Assembly (NCBI GenBank): GCA_016932435.1 | Contig: JAFGCW010000072.1 | Span: forward strand, 1 to 28,891 | Length of the DNA: 28,891 nt | Direction: 5' to 3' | From: Dehalococcoidales bacterium | Lineage (GTDB): Bacteria; Chloroflexota; Dehalococcoidia; Dehalococcoidales; UBA2162 | Part shown: positions 1-7,175 of the stretch, one piece after another | How the letters are laid out: each line of letters begins with the position of its first letter | How positions within the stretch are numbered: the first letter of the stretch is position 1 | Translations under genes and position numbers: made by a program | The notes under the pieces: generated by a model | Told to the model about the DNA's origin: nothing | Databases searched by the model: none | Seen by the model: the letters and a program-made list of their open reading frames with translations, nothing else

Positions 1-645
1 AACCGGTTCGTTACTGACAGCAGTGTCCTCTATTTCAAACTGATTTTCTTGTTTGTCATCGGTTTTGCCGTATTCACCTGTTTTCTGGATCAGGTTATCA
101 TAGGCATTAGTGTCTTCTATATCCGACTCATCATTGATATCAGTTTTTTCTACTATATCCTGGTTTTCCTGTGTATCATAGAGTATACTGGAATCATCTG
201 GTTTTTTTATTTGATTATCCGGATCAATTATGTGTTCAAGCTCCGTTTCATCAACGGTTTCAGCTTCCTCAACAGTTTCTGTAAGCATTTCAGGAATATT
301 AGATGATTCGATCTCATCCAATTCTACATTCATACTATCGGATATACTCGAATCTGTGCCATCACCGTCATTTTGAGAGGGTATGTCAGCTTCCTCTGAT
401 GCTTTTTCAGCGGCAATGATTTCATCTATAGGAGTATTTAAAGCTTTTCGCAGAGACTCTATATCGAACGTGTCCAATGATAACCCATTGTTTTCAGTAA
501 AATGATAGAGTGATTCAGACTCCACATGCGGCGTACTCGATGAATCGTTTTCCTCTGTAGGGGTATTCAATGCTTCTCGCAGGGATTCCATTTTTTCTGA
601 GAAGTCATCCCACATCGATATAGAAGAAGATTTATTCTTTGACAT
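1..645 (-). CDS. Acidic hypothetical protein, 3' end cut by window edge
   Basis: The reading frame is open from an ATG at 645 to the window edge, giving 215 residues with no stop, so the C-terminus is missing. An AAAGG ribosome site sits about 7 nt upstream of the ATG. The protein is rich in Asp, Glu, Ser, Thr and Asn and has no signal peptide or membrane segment in the visible part. A short motif occurs twice, ESLREALNTP near residue 20 and ESLRKALNTP near residue 64, each followed by an acidic stretch. This suggests a linear-motif repeat in a largely disordered protein. I do not recognise a family. The opposite strand is also open for 85 codons (49-306), but that product is Phe/Ile-rich and looks like a mirror of this acidic gene. 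Confidence 0.6.
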   Translation of the reverse strand, partial: MSKNKSSSISMWDDFSEKMESLREALNTPTEENDSSSTPHVESESLYHFTENNGLSLDTFDIESLRKALNTPIDEIIAAEKASEEADIPSQNDGDGTDSSISDSMNVELDEIESSNIPEMLTETVEEAETVDETELEHIIDPDNQIKKPDDSSILYDTQENQDIVEKTDINDESDIEDTNAYDNLIQKTGEYGKTDDKQENQFEIEDTAVSNEPV

Positions 646-796
646 ATATAACCTTTAATTAATAATCATGAAATTAGAGGGAAGCACATTTATTTACCCG
701 GAATATTAGGAAAAGAAACTCATGTATTAATCATCGTAATTATTGTTCATATGGTGATACTTTGAGATTATCAAGAAAAAAGGTATAAAAGTAGTA

Positions 797-826
797 CCAA
801 AGGTCTTATAAATGATATACCTTTGG
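797..826. repeat. Inverted repeat in the 646-962 gap
   Basis: CCAAAGGT (797-804) and ACCTTTGG (819-826) form a perfect 8-bp inverted repeat with a 14-nt spacer. No T-run follows on either strand, so it is a weak terminator candidate and could equally be a protein-binding site. The rest of the gap from 646 to 962 is AT-rich and I see no gene in it. Confidence 0.35.
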
Positions 827-962
827 CTCAAATGGGATAGGAGAAAGTATTTAACAGCCATAGATATTACGTAGCTATCATCTGGTTATTGTGAATAATC
901 CCTCTATCACAACGATAATAGACATCTCGTTTTTTTCGTTATAGTTGTATTTCCATCATTGT

Positions 963-1106
963 TCATAACAACGTAAATAAGAAACCAACCATTCCGGAAA
1001 TAAAGAGCATAACAAAGATAAAGACACCGATTTCTAACTTACTGGCTGGTTCTGCTTGAGGCAAAAAAGCTGGCCTTGTCTTTTCTTGAATGTTCTTTAT
1101 TTTCAA
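963..1106 (-). CDS. 47-aa single-pass membrane peptide
   Basis: A short frame starts with TTG at 1106, 7 nt downstream (in the gene's direction) of a perfect AGGAGG at 1119-1114, and ends at a TGA. The 47-residue product has a charged N-terminus (KIKNIQEKTRP) and one hydrophobic helix at about residues 26-46, ending almost immediately after it. The predicted topology is a cytoplasmic N-terminal tail with a C-terminal anchor. No family is recognised. The strong ribosome site and clean membrane segment make it more likely real than chance, but the TTG start and small size leave doubt. It stands alone, with no partner gene on the same strand within 300 bp. Confidence 0.5.
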   Translation of the reverse strand: MKIKNIQEKTRPAFLPQAEPASKLEIGVFIFVMLFISGMVGFLFTLL

Positions 1107-1507
1107 TTTAATACCTCCTGTAGATTATTGTTTATTCAGTGCTATACACTCAATCTACACTATAGGTATTAAAACTGTATAAATTTGTGGTACTCGATCT
1201 AACAAAATGATTACAATAAAATTTATAATAAGTACGGATTTGGTTGAGGCTAAAATAACGCCACAAGCTTTTCAGAGGGTGGGAGGGTTAACTTTCTTCA
1301 GGTGAAGGTGAGTAAACTCTCATTTGCTGACACAGCGTAAGCGTATCAGCCACAGTAGTACCTTTTACATTCTTTCCGTCTTGAAATATGTTGAGTCCTG
1401 AAAAGTTTTTCTTGTTACCTGATGCAGTTTTCCTATTACTTTTCGGCACAGAATCAGAGTTTACAAATCTGCTCAATTATCGTAGAATTACGTGTAGATT
1501 AACTCAC

Positions 1508-1582
1508 GCGGGAGTAACTCAGTGGTAGAGTTCCTGCCTTCCAAGCAGGCTGTCGCGGGTTCGAATCCCGTCTCCCGCTCCA
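1508..1582 (+). tRNA. tRNA-Gly (anticodon TCC), CCA encoded
   Basis: A complete cloverleaf is visible. The acceptor stem GCGGGAG (1508-1514) pairs with CTCCCGC (1572-1578). The D arm contains AGTGGTA, the anticodon stem CCTGC/GCAGG encloses the loop CTTCCAA (anticodon TCC), and the T arm carries GGTTCGAATCC. The discriminator base is T1579 and CCA is encoded at 1580-1582. The tRNA at 12703 differs in lacking an encoded CCA. From 1107 to 1507 I see no convincing gene. Confidence 0.96.
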
Positions 1583-1690
1583 TCCTATTGATTCATCAAC
1601 GGCTATGGCATCTCTCCATTTCTTTATTTTCTTGACACTTTCCATAGGTATAGCTAGACTATACAATCATTCTCCCTAAGGAGGTAATAA

Positions 1691-2827
1691 ATGGCCGGAC
1701 AAGATGATGCTTACCAGGTAATAGCGGAAATGTGGACCTTTCCGGAATCGGAGAATTTTCGGAAAATGCTCGAAGCACTGATGACGCTTGAAGAAGCAGA
1801 GATACTGCTTGAAGCGAGAGAACCAATAACTGCAACGGCACTGGCTGAAAAAACCGGTGCTGATGAAATGTACGTCGCTGATAAACTCGATAACCTGGCA
1901 AAGCGCGGCCTAATATTCAGAGGTAAAACCGAATATCACTTCCGAAGGGGGCTGCATTACGGTTTTGCCGGTATGCCGGTGAGTGGAGAATATGCTCCTT
2001 CGGAGGAGTACGCTTACTGGAGAAAGAAATGGGATGAGGAAAACCCGAACCGGGAGGTAGACGGATGGCTGGATCGGTATGCTCAGAGCGGTCATCAGGT
2101 ACACCGGGTGTATCCTTCCAGGCTGGCAATCCAGGCAAATCCTGAGATAAAACAAGAAGACCTTCTCTGGTATGAGGATATGAAGCAGATTTTTGAAAGA
2201 TCCGAGATTATCTTTTCAGGGCCTTGCGGCTGTCGTTCAGCCGGCGGTATGGGTAAACACGCGGATATCGATTTCGACCAGAATAAGGGACTATTCTGAG
2301 ATCACCCGTTATGGAACTGTTTTCAGTTCCGGAAGGCAGCAGCTGATTTTGATCTTGACCGTGGCTCTAAAATAAAGATATATTCGGTCGAAGAAGCCCT
2401 TGAAAAATCGGATGAAGCTGAAAGAGCAGGTCTCATCCACGAAGGACCTACGAACAGCGCGTCGATGCCGGGAGTAATATGCAGTTGCGGGGGAGATTGC
2501 TGCAGCATGATCCTGATGTCAAAAGCTTCCGGGAGAATTCATGAACTCTACACTCCCAGCCGTTTTCAGCCGGTACTCGACGAAGAAAAGTGCGTCGGTT
2601 GCGGTACATGCGTCGAACGATGCCCCTTCGACGCAATCGAAATGATAGAAGTACCAGGATCTGAAACCAGGAAAGCCAGACTTATTAAGGAAGAATGTAT
2701 GGGCTGTGGTGTATGTGTCACAGGCTGCAAACAGGAAGCTCTTCTATATGAATTAGTTAAACCGCCGGAACACATTCCACCCGATTCAGAAAAAATGATC
2801 ATTCCTACCGGACCAGACCTCAAGTAA
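1691..2827 (+). CDS. Putative selenoprotein: HTH-containing 4Fe-4S ferredoxin-like protein with in-frame TGA (Sec203)
   Basis: An ATG preceded by AAGGAGG opens a frame of 378 residues if the single TGA at 2297-2299 is read as Sec203. The frame is unchanged on both sides of the TGA. Residues ~25-80 look like a winged-helix domain (ITATALAEKTGADEMYVADK). Residues 179-210 hold C-G-C-R followed by U-D-H-P-L-W-N-C-F-Q. In relatives as I remember them, this stretch reads C-D-x-P-L-x-x-C-L-Q, so Sec replaces a conserved cysteine. C264-S-C and D-C270-C271 follow. Two 4Fe-4S motifs end the protein: C301/C304/C307/C311 and C336/C339/C342/C346. It is probably a cytoplasmic electron-transfer or redox-sensing protein with extra Cys/Sec metal ligands. 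The stop overlaps the hypA start by one base, indicating one transcript. The alternative is a nonsense mutation or sequencing error, but the coding quality beyond the TGA, the Cys equivalence and the hairpin argue against it. Confidence 0.82.
2297..2330 (+). promoter_or_regulatory. Candidate bacterial SECIS element for Sec203
   Basis: Starting 14 nt after the TGA, GGAACTG (2313-2319) and CAGTTCC (2324-2330) form a perfect 7-bp stem closed by TTTT. If the last G-C pair opens, the loop becomes GTTTTC, which puts a G then U at the start of the loop, as SelB-type elements usually have. AGATCA (2299-2304) can also pair with TGATCT (2350-2355) as an outer stem. The position lies in the range expected for bacterial SECIS hairpins. 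No folding energy was computed. Confidence 0.6.
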
Positions 2828-3168
2828 TGCATGAGCAGAGTATTGTAGAGTCGCTGCTAAACCTTGTTCTCGAAAAAGCGGACGAAGCAAAGGCTGAAAA
2901 AGTACTGAGAATTTATCTGGTGGTAGGTGAACTATCAGGCGTCGAAGAGACAGCAGTCGAGTTTTATTTTGGCTTCCTTGGGCAAAATACTATTGCTGAT
3001 AAAGCTGAACTTTTCTTTATGAACGTTCCGGCGGAATTACGCTGTAAAAACTGCAGCAACGTCTTTATGTTCGAAAACAGGAAGCTAAACTGTCCTGTCT
3101 GCAATAAAAATAAGGTGGAGATTATATCCGGCAGGGAATTATATCTGGACAGCATTGAGGTAGAATAG
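2827..3168 (+). CDS. hypA: HypA-family hydrogenase nickel-insertion metallochaperone
   Basis: The 113-residue protein begins MHEQSIVESLL, the HypA signature whose His2 (with neighbouring Glu3) is known to bind nickel. A zinc site of two CxxC pairs follows (C73/C76 and C89/C92). Length matches the family (about 113-120). HypA delivers Ni to [NiFe]-hydrogenase maturation with HypB, and in some bacteria also to urease. No hydrogenase, hypB or other hyp gene is visible here. The start codon overlaps the stop of the upstream Sec-containing ferredoxin by one base (TAATG), so the two are translationally coupled. This pairing suggests the ferredoxin relates to hydrogenase or another nickel enzyme, but that is inference. 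Confidence 0.9.
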   Translation: MHEQSIVESLLNLVLEKADEAKAEKVLRIYLVVGELSGVEETAVEFYFGFLGQNTIADKAELFFMNVPAELRCKNCSNVFMFENRKLNCPVCNKNKVEIISGRELYLDSIEVE

Positions 3169-3185
3169 CCAGGCAATACCTGACT

Positions 3186-3713
3186 TTAAGCCTGTAACTG
3201 TCTGATACGCAGGATAATTCTGATAATAGCGTAGGTCATTACTGCAAGTACTGCCGCGATAAAGATATGGACATTTCCCCACCAGGGCAGAGATGTTGGC
3301 AGGATGGTTATCCTCTGGAATACTATAAACAGCAACATTGCCCACAACAGTCCCAGATATACAAGAATCCGCTGGTATTTGGCAATTTTGGATACGTTAT
3401 CGGTAAAAATTTCGTTTATCTCGCCAGCCTTTTTTTCCTTGCGGAAGTACTGCCATAGGGATATCTCACCAAGATATTCCCAGCCGGCATCTCTGAAGAT
3501 TTGAAGGTAGTCCTGCTTTTCATCCTTTGAAAACCTCCGGTAATCAAGGCGGTAGGTGTAGTCAGCAGGCTCTGACTTTATAAACGTGTATATACAGGGC
3601 AGTTTGACTGAAGTAAGATGATAGCCCTGGCGGGACATTTCTTCCAGCCATTTTTCCTCTGCGTTATCCTGCCAGACCCAGAACCATTTGAACCTTGTTA
3701 CCTGATTCTTCAT
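3186..3713 (-). CDS. DUF2812-type membrane protein
   Basis: The 175-residue protein has an N-terminal soluble part with the pattern FKWFWVWQDNAEEKWLEEM, followed by a Trp/Tyr-rich region (residues ~20-95) typical of DUF2812 proteins. Two hydrophobic helices follow at about residues 115-135 and 145-168. DUF2812 genes commonly sit directly after PadR-type repressors, as here: the start overlaps the padR-like stop by 4 bases (ATGA), so they form one operon. In known cases such pairs respond to envelope stress or drugs, but the molecular function is unknown. It converges on hypA with an 17-bp gap. Confidence 0.8.
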   Translation of the reverse strand: MKNQVTRFKWFWVWQDNAEEKWLEEMSRQGYHLTSVKLPCIYTFIKSEPADYTYRLDYRRFSKDEKQDYLQIFRDAGWEYLGEISLWQYFRKEKKAGEINEIFTDNVSKIAKYQRILVYLGLLWAMLLFIVFQRITILPTSLPWWGNVHIFIAAVLAVMTYAIIRIILRIRQLQA

Positions 3714-4072
3714 AGACTGAGTATTCCCTGTAATTCACTCTTATCGATGGTGAGGTTATCGGTGACAGCACTACCATTAGCAGCCATTATCGTCAGCCTT
3801 TCTACCTGCTGCTTCAGTACTTCTTTTCCTTTCTGTGTTAAAGCGTAATATTTACGCCTGTCTTCTTCTTTAGTCCTGTATATTAAAGCTTCTTTTTCAA
3901 GTGTACTGAATACCCCATATAAGGTTCCCGGGCCTACTTTTACTGTCTCCTGGCTTAGTTTATCCACTTCCTGCATAACCCCATATCCGTGCATCGGATT
4001 TATAAGTGACAGCATGATATAGTAGGTCGCCTCGCTTAAGGGTAAATACTTTTTTAAATTATTATTTGTCAT
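3710..4072 (-). CDS. PadR-family transcriptional repressor
   Basis: A winged-helix protein of about 120 residues with the PadR pattern: LSEATYYIMLSLINPMHGYG near the N-terminus, then GPGTLYGVFSTLEKEALI and the wing EEDRRKYYALTQKGKEVL. I place the start at the ATG at 4072. A TTG two codons upstream (4078) is also possible. It is co-transcribed with the DUF2812 gene (4-bp overlap). A long inverted repeat covers its own promoter, so autorepression with release by a small ligand is the likely mode, as known for PadR proteins. Confidence 0.9.
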   Translation of the reverse strand: MTNNNLKKYLPLSEATYYIMLSLINPMHGYGVMQEVDKLSQETVKVGPGTLYGVFSTLEKEALIYRTKEEDRRKYYALTQKGKEVLKQQVERLTIMAANGSAVTDNLTIDKSELQGILSL

Positions 4073-4078
4073 TTTCAA

Positions 4079-4141
4079 TAATATATCGTATATCGCTATA
4101 TCGATACTCGATATATTATACTAAAGAGGGGTAAATGTCAA
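4079..4141 (-). promoter_or_regulatory. padR promoter with overlapping operator
   Basis: On the minus strand, TTGACA (4141-4136) is followed after 17 bp by TAATAT (4118-4113), a good sigma-70 promoter. The -10 box is part of an inverted repeat, TAATATATCG (4079-4088) with CGATATATTA (4109-4118), and further TATCG/CGATA half sites lie between the arms. Binding of a PadR dimer would cover the -10 and start site. Confidence 0.7.
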
Positions 4142-4291
4142 TATCATCTTCTATCCTTACTCGAAAGAAAAGAAATCATTATTCCACAGCCAGTACTAAC
4201 CTTTTCGCTATACCTTCGTTTATATATACAAGACTGCCGGTTATGCTTCGTCGAAGAAGTAATACCGAAAACATATGCGGAGGTAGAGGAA

Positions 4292-6064
4292 ATGAAAAGG
4301 AAAATTATAAAATCCCAGAGTATGTATCCTGCTCTCATCTTCTTGGTGTGTATCCTGATGCTTTTCACTACAGGATGTACCTCGAATCAACCATCTGTAA
4401 ATAAAATAGATGACTGGAAAGAAGACGTAACTTCCTCCGATGAGGAGGGCGTAACAACGGGACAATCTCGATCGCAGATTGTAACAACGGAATCCGCTGC
4501 TCCAATAGTGGTCCAACCGACCAAACCTGAGGTAAATGTAGAAATACCAAATTATAAGTCGGATACTATCGGATTTTCTACAGGCGGAGCGAAGGATATT
4601 TTGAATTTCCGTGAGAACATACGTAATGATTACCTTCCTCTGCCCACGGACGTTACCTATGAAGGACTGTTTTACGATTATTATTTCGATACCGGAGAGG
4701 TTGAAAAATGCAACGAGTTATTCTGCCCTTCGTACAGCTATGCCGTTACCGATGATCCTTTCTCAGGCGAACCGGAATATTATCTCTCGGTAGGTCTTAA
4801 TTCCGGGATGAAAGAGAGTGATTTCAAGAGAAAAAAGTTGAACCTGGTAGTAGTGCTGGACATATCCGGCTCGATGAAAAGTCCTTTCGATAGATATTAT
4901 TACGATAACTTCGGCAATAGACGACAAATTCCGGCGGAAGAGGCAAACAAGGAGAAAATCGAGTTAGCCACTGAATCGATTGTCGCTCTCCTGGGTCACC
5001 TTAATGATGATGATCTATTCGGAATGGTGTTATTCAACGACAATGCCAAACTGGCTAAACCCCTGAATCCGGTTGAAATAACCGATATGAACGCGATAAA
5101 GGATCACGTTCTTGAAATAACCGCTCACGGGGGAACTCATCTGTCAGCAGGGATGGAAATGGCAACCGATTTATTTGCTGAACTGACCGAAGTAAATCCT
5201 GAAGAGTATGAGAACCGCATCATCTTCCTGACCGATGCGATGCCTAATATTGGAGATATCTCCAGCAGCGGTTTACTCGGAATGACCGAAGATAACGCCG
5301 ATAACAGGATTCATACCACGTTTATCGGTATAGGGCTTGATTTCAATACCGAACTGGTCGAATACATCACTAAAATTAGAGGAGCTAATTATTATTCGGT
5401 GCACTCGGCCGAACAGTTTCGTGAAAGAATGGATGATGAGTTCGAATATATGGTTACTCCTCTCGTGTTCGACTTGCAGTTATCTCTTGAGTCCGATGAC
5501 TGGAAAATCGAAGAAGTGTATGGCAGCCCCGAGGCAGATGAAGCAACAGGAGAATTGATGAAGGTTAATACACTATTCCCCTCGAAGAGAAGAAATGATG
5601 AAACCAGGGGAGGAATCGTTTTACTGAAACTTAAGAAGACGGGTAACGATAACCGGCTTATCTTGACAGCCAGTTACGAAAACCGGAATGGGAATGAACA
5701 TCATAATGAAGTCACTGTAGAACTGGATGAAGTAGACATGGGCTTTTTTGAAAACAGGGGAATACAGAAAGGGATTCTTCTCTCCAGATATGCTGATCTT
5801 CTCAAAAACTGGATGATAGATGAGAGGGAGCATGCTCATTACAGTCGCCCGTGGGAACCCATGATCGATGAAGAAACGGGAATTTGCTGTCCTCCGCGTC
5901 TAAACCTCAATCAATGGGAGCGGCAATCAATTCGTCTCACCGTAGCCGAACCTTACAGGAAACTGTTCGGGTTATTTTACAGATACTTCGATGAGGAGAT
6001 TGATGATATCGGAGACAACGATCTCCGACAGGAACTCGAAATTCTCGATATCCTGAAAAGTTGA
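4292..6064 (+). CDS. VWA-domain lipoprotein (YfbK-like)
   Basis: The 590-residue protein starts after a GAGG-type ribosome site. A basic N-terminus, a hydrophobic helix and the lipobox LFTTGC (Cys29) mark it as a membrane-anchored lipoprotein. Residues 30-90 are a polar linker. The conserved segment before the VWA domain (NDYLPLPTDVTYEGLFYDYY) is typical of YfbK-like proteins. The VWA domain (~183-380) has the MIDAS motif D190-I-S-G-S194, then GGTH and FLTDAMPN, so metal-dependent protein binding is expected. A C-terminal beta-rich and helical region of about 200 residues completes the protein. It is probably a cell-surface interaction protein. No neighbouring gene points to a partner. It ends in TGA, followed by further in-frame stops. 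Confidence 0.88.
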   Translation: MKRKIIKSQSMYPALIFLVCILMLFTTGCTSNQPSVNKIDDWKEDVTSSDEEGVTTGQSRSQIVTTESAAPIVVQPTKPEVNVEIPNYKSDTIGFSTGGAKDILNFRENIRNDYLPLPTDVTYEGLFYDYYFDTGEVEKCNELFCPSYSYAVTDDPFSGEPEYYLSVGLNSGMKESDFKRKKLNLVVVLDISGSMKSPFDRYYYDNFGNRRQIPAEEANKEKIELATESIVALLGHLNDDDLFGMVLFNDNAKLAKPLNPVEITDMNAIKDHVLEITAHGGTHLSAGMEMATDLFAELTEVNPEEYENRIIFLTDAMPNIGDISSSGLLGMTEDNADNRIHTTFIGIGLDFNTELVEYITKIRGANYYSVHSAEQFRERMDDEFEYMVTPLVFDLQLSLESDDWKIEEVYGSPEADEATGELMKVNTLFPSKRRNDETRGGIVLLKLKKTGNDNRLILTASYENRNGNEHHNEVTVELDEVDMGFFENRGIQKGILLSRYADLLKNWMIDEREHAHYSRPWEPMIDEETGICCPPRLNLNQWERQSIRLTVAEPYRKLFGLFYRYFDEEIDDIGDNDLRQELEILDILKS

Positions 6065-6103
6065 TAATAGACATTCTGTATTCAAGATGACAGTAAGTAA
6101 ATG

Positions 6104-6132
6104 AAAAAAACCGCTTATCCATGCGGTCTTTT
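6104..6132 (+). terminator. Rho-independent terminator after the VWA lipoprotein gene
   Basis: A-run, ACCGC (6110-6114), 8-nt loop, GCGGT (6123-6127), then CTTTTT. The A-rich left side and T-rich right side make it plausible in both directions. Confidence 0.65.
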
Positions 6133-6205
6133 TCATTATCAAAATATCTGGTCCTGCAGGTATTATCACATGTGCAGTGCTATATAATCATGTTAGAATA
6201 TCAAT

Positions 6206-6823
6206 ATGACAACACATGATTACGAATCCGAAGAAATATTTAAACTTGATCTTGAGAAATACGGAGTTTCTCACCTTGAAGGAAAGAATATACTCACTCT
6301 GAACGAACAGGATATGGACACGCTACTGGAAGCACTTGGTAATGATGATATCTCTCTTACCGTATCGTTGTCATGCACTCCGGATGTCATGTTCGAACTA
6401 TTGTCAACATCGGAATGCCGCAGATGTGGTAAATGCTGTCAACCGAATCCTCTTAATCCTGAAAGTCCGGGGATAGAGGTGTTCAAGGAAGAATTAACTG
6501 AGATAGCACACTTTCTCCAGGTTCCTTATGAAATCGTAGAGCAAAAGACGATGCCGGGAAAATTCGTACCTCATCCGTTCGGCTGGACCGGGCTTTCCTC
6601 AACCAGGTGGCTTCCTCTCCCATGTCCTTTCTTCGATCAGGAGCAGAACAGTTGCGGCGTTCACAGTGTCCGGCCTGTTGTCTGCAGAATTCATCCCATT
6701 ATATTCATTGGTGACAATTCCAGCTTTTCCATCAAGTTAAACTGCGACTACGGAAAGGATTTAATAAAAACAGCCTATGATCGGGTAAAGAGGGACGATC
6801 CCGATTGTGAAATAATCCTTTAA
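6206..6823 (+). CDS. YkgJ-family cysteine-cluster protein
   Basis: The 205-residue protein has an N-terminal extension of about 65 residues and then the cysteine cluster CRRCGKCC (71-78), a later CPFF...CGVH...RPVVCRIHP block and a final NCDYG. This is the zinc/iron-chelating CxxCxxCC family (YkgJ/FliB-like), whose cysteines are thought to bind a metal or Fe-S cluster. Its cellular role is unknown. Only a poor ribosome site precedes the ATG. A TATAAT-like box lies about 20 nt upstream, so the mRNA leader may be very short. It stands alone on the transcript as far as can be seen. Confidence 0.8.
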   Translation: MTTHDYESEEIFKLDLEKYGVSHLEGKNILTLNEQDMDTLLEALGNDDISLTVSLSCTPDVMFELLSTSECRRCGKCCQPNPLNPESPGIEVFKEELTEIAHFLQVPYEIVEQKTMPGKFVPHPFGWTGLSSTRWLPLPCPFFDQEQNSCGVHSVRPVVCRIHPIIFIGDNSSFSIKLNCDYGKDLIKTAYDRVKRDDPDCEIIL

Positions 6824-6887
6824 CAGACTGCATTGTTTAAGCTAATTTTCCCGGTGTCGATCAACTCTGAAATGAAAGGACACGAAG

Positions 6888-7175
6888 ATTACTTATAGAA
6901 GAAAGTCTATAATCTGGATATCAGTCCTCCTGGTCATCTGTATACTGCTGATCTGGCACGTTATTGACTGGCACTCAAACGGTATGCATGCCAGGCTACT
7001 TACACTATCTGAAGAAGGAAAACCTTACCTGTCGATCTTGTATAACATTGGATTAATTGCTCTCACAGCATCTACTCTAGGGCTGCTTATGGGAAAAATT
7101 ACCGATCTTTTCAGTCGCCGCAGTCGAACAACAGATATTGACGATGAATCAGCTAACACGGGATTTAAAAGATGA
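6888..7175 (+). CDS. Small two-helix membrane protein, probable ATT start
   Basis: From the ATG at 6984 only 63 residues can be read, but the frame stays open upstream to a stop at 6873-6875. The upstream part encodes RRKSIIWISVLLVICILLIW, a clear membrane helix after positive charges. No ATG, GTG or TTG lies there. The best start is ATT at 6888, 7 nt after AAAGGA, which would give 95 residues with two transmembrane helices (about 8-24 and 52-68) and a charged tail. ATT starts are rare but known (infC). The gene overlaps the TauE/SafE exporter by 4 bases (ATGA), so it is translationally coupled and may be an accessory subunit. Confidence 0.6.
   Translation: MTYRRKSIIWISVLLVICILLIWHVIDWHSNGMHARLLTLSEEGKPYLSILYNIGLIALTASTLGLLMGKITDLFSRRSRTTDIDDESANTGFKR

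Noticed and set aside
1288..1476. 62-codon minus-strand frame
   Set aside because: It starts with TTG immediately after an in-frame stop, has no ribosome site, and gives no recognisable product. Composition is plausible, so a decayed gene remains possible.
2193..2375. Frame overlapping the TGA of the Sec ferredoxin, suggesting a frameshift repair
   Set aside because: The original frame continues with sensible sequence on both sides of the TGA, so no frameshift is needed and this frame is a shadow.
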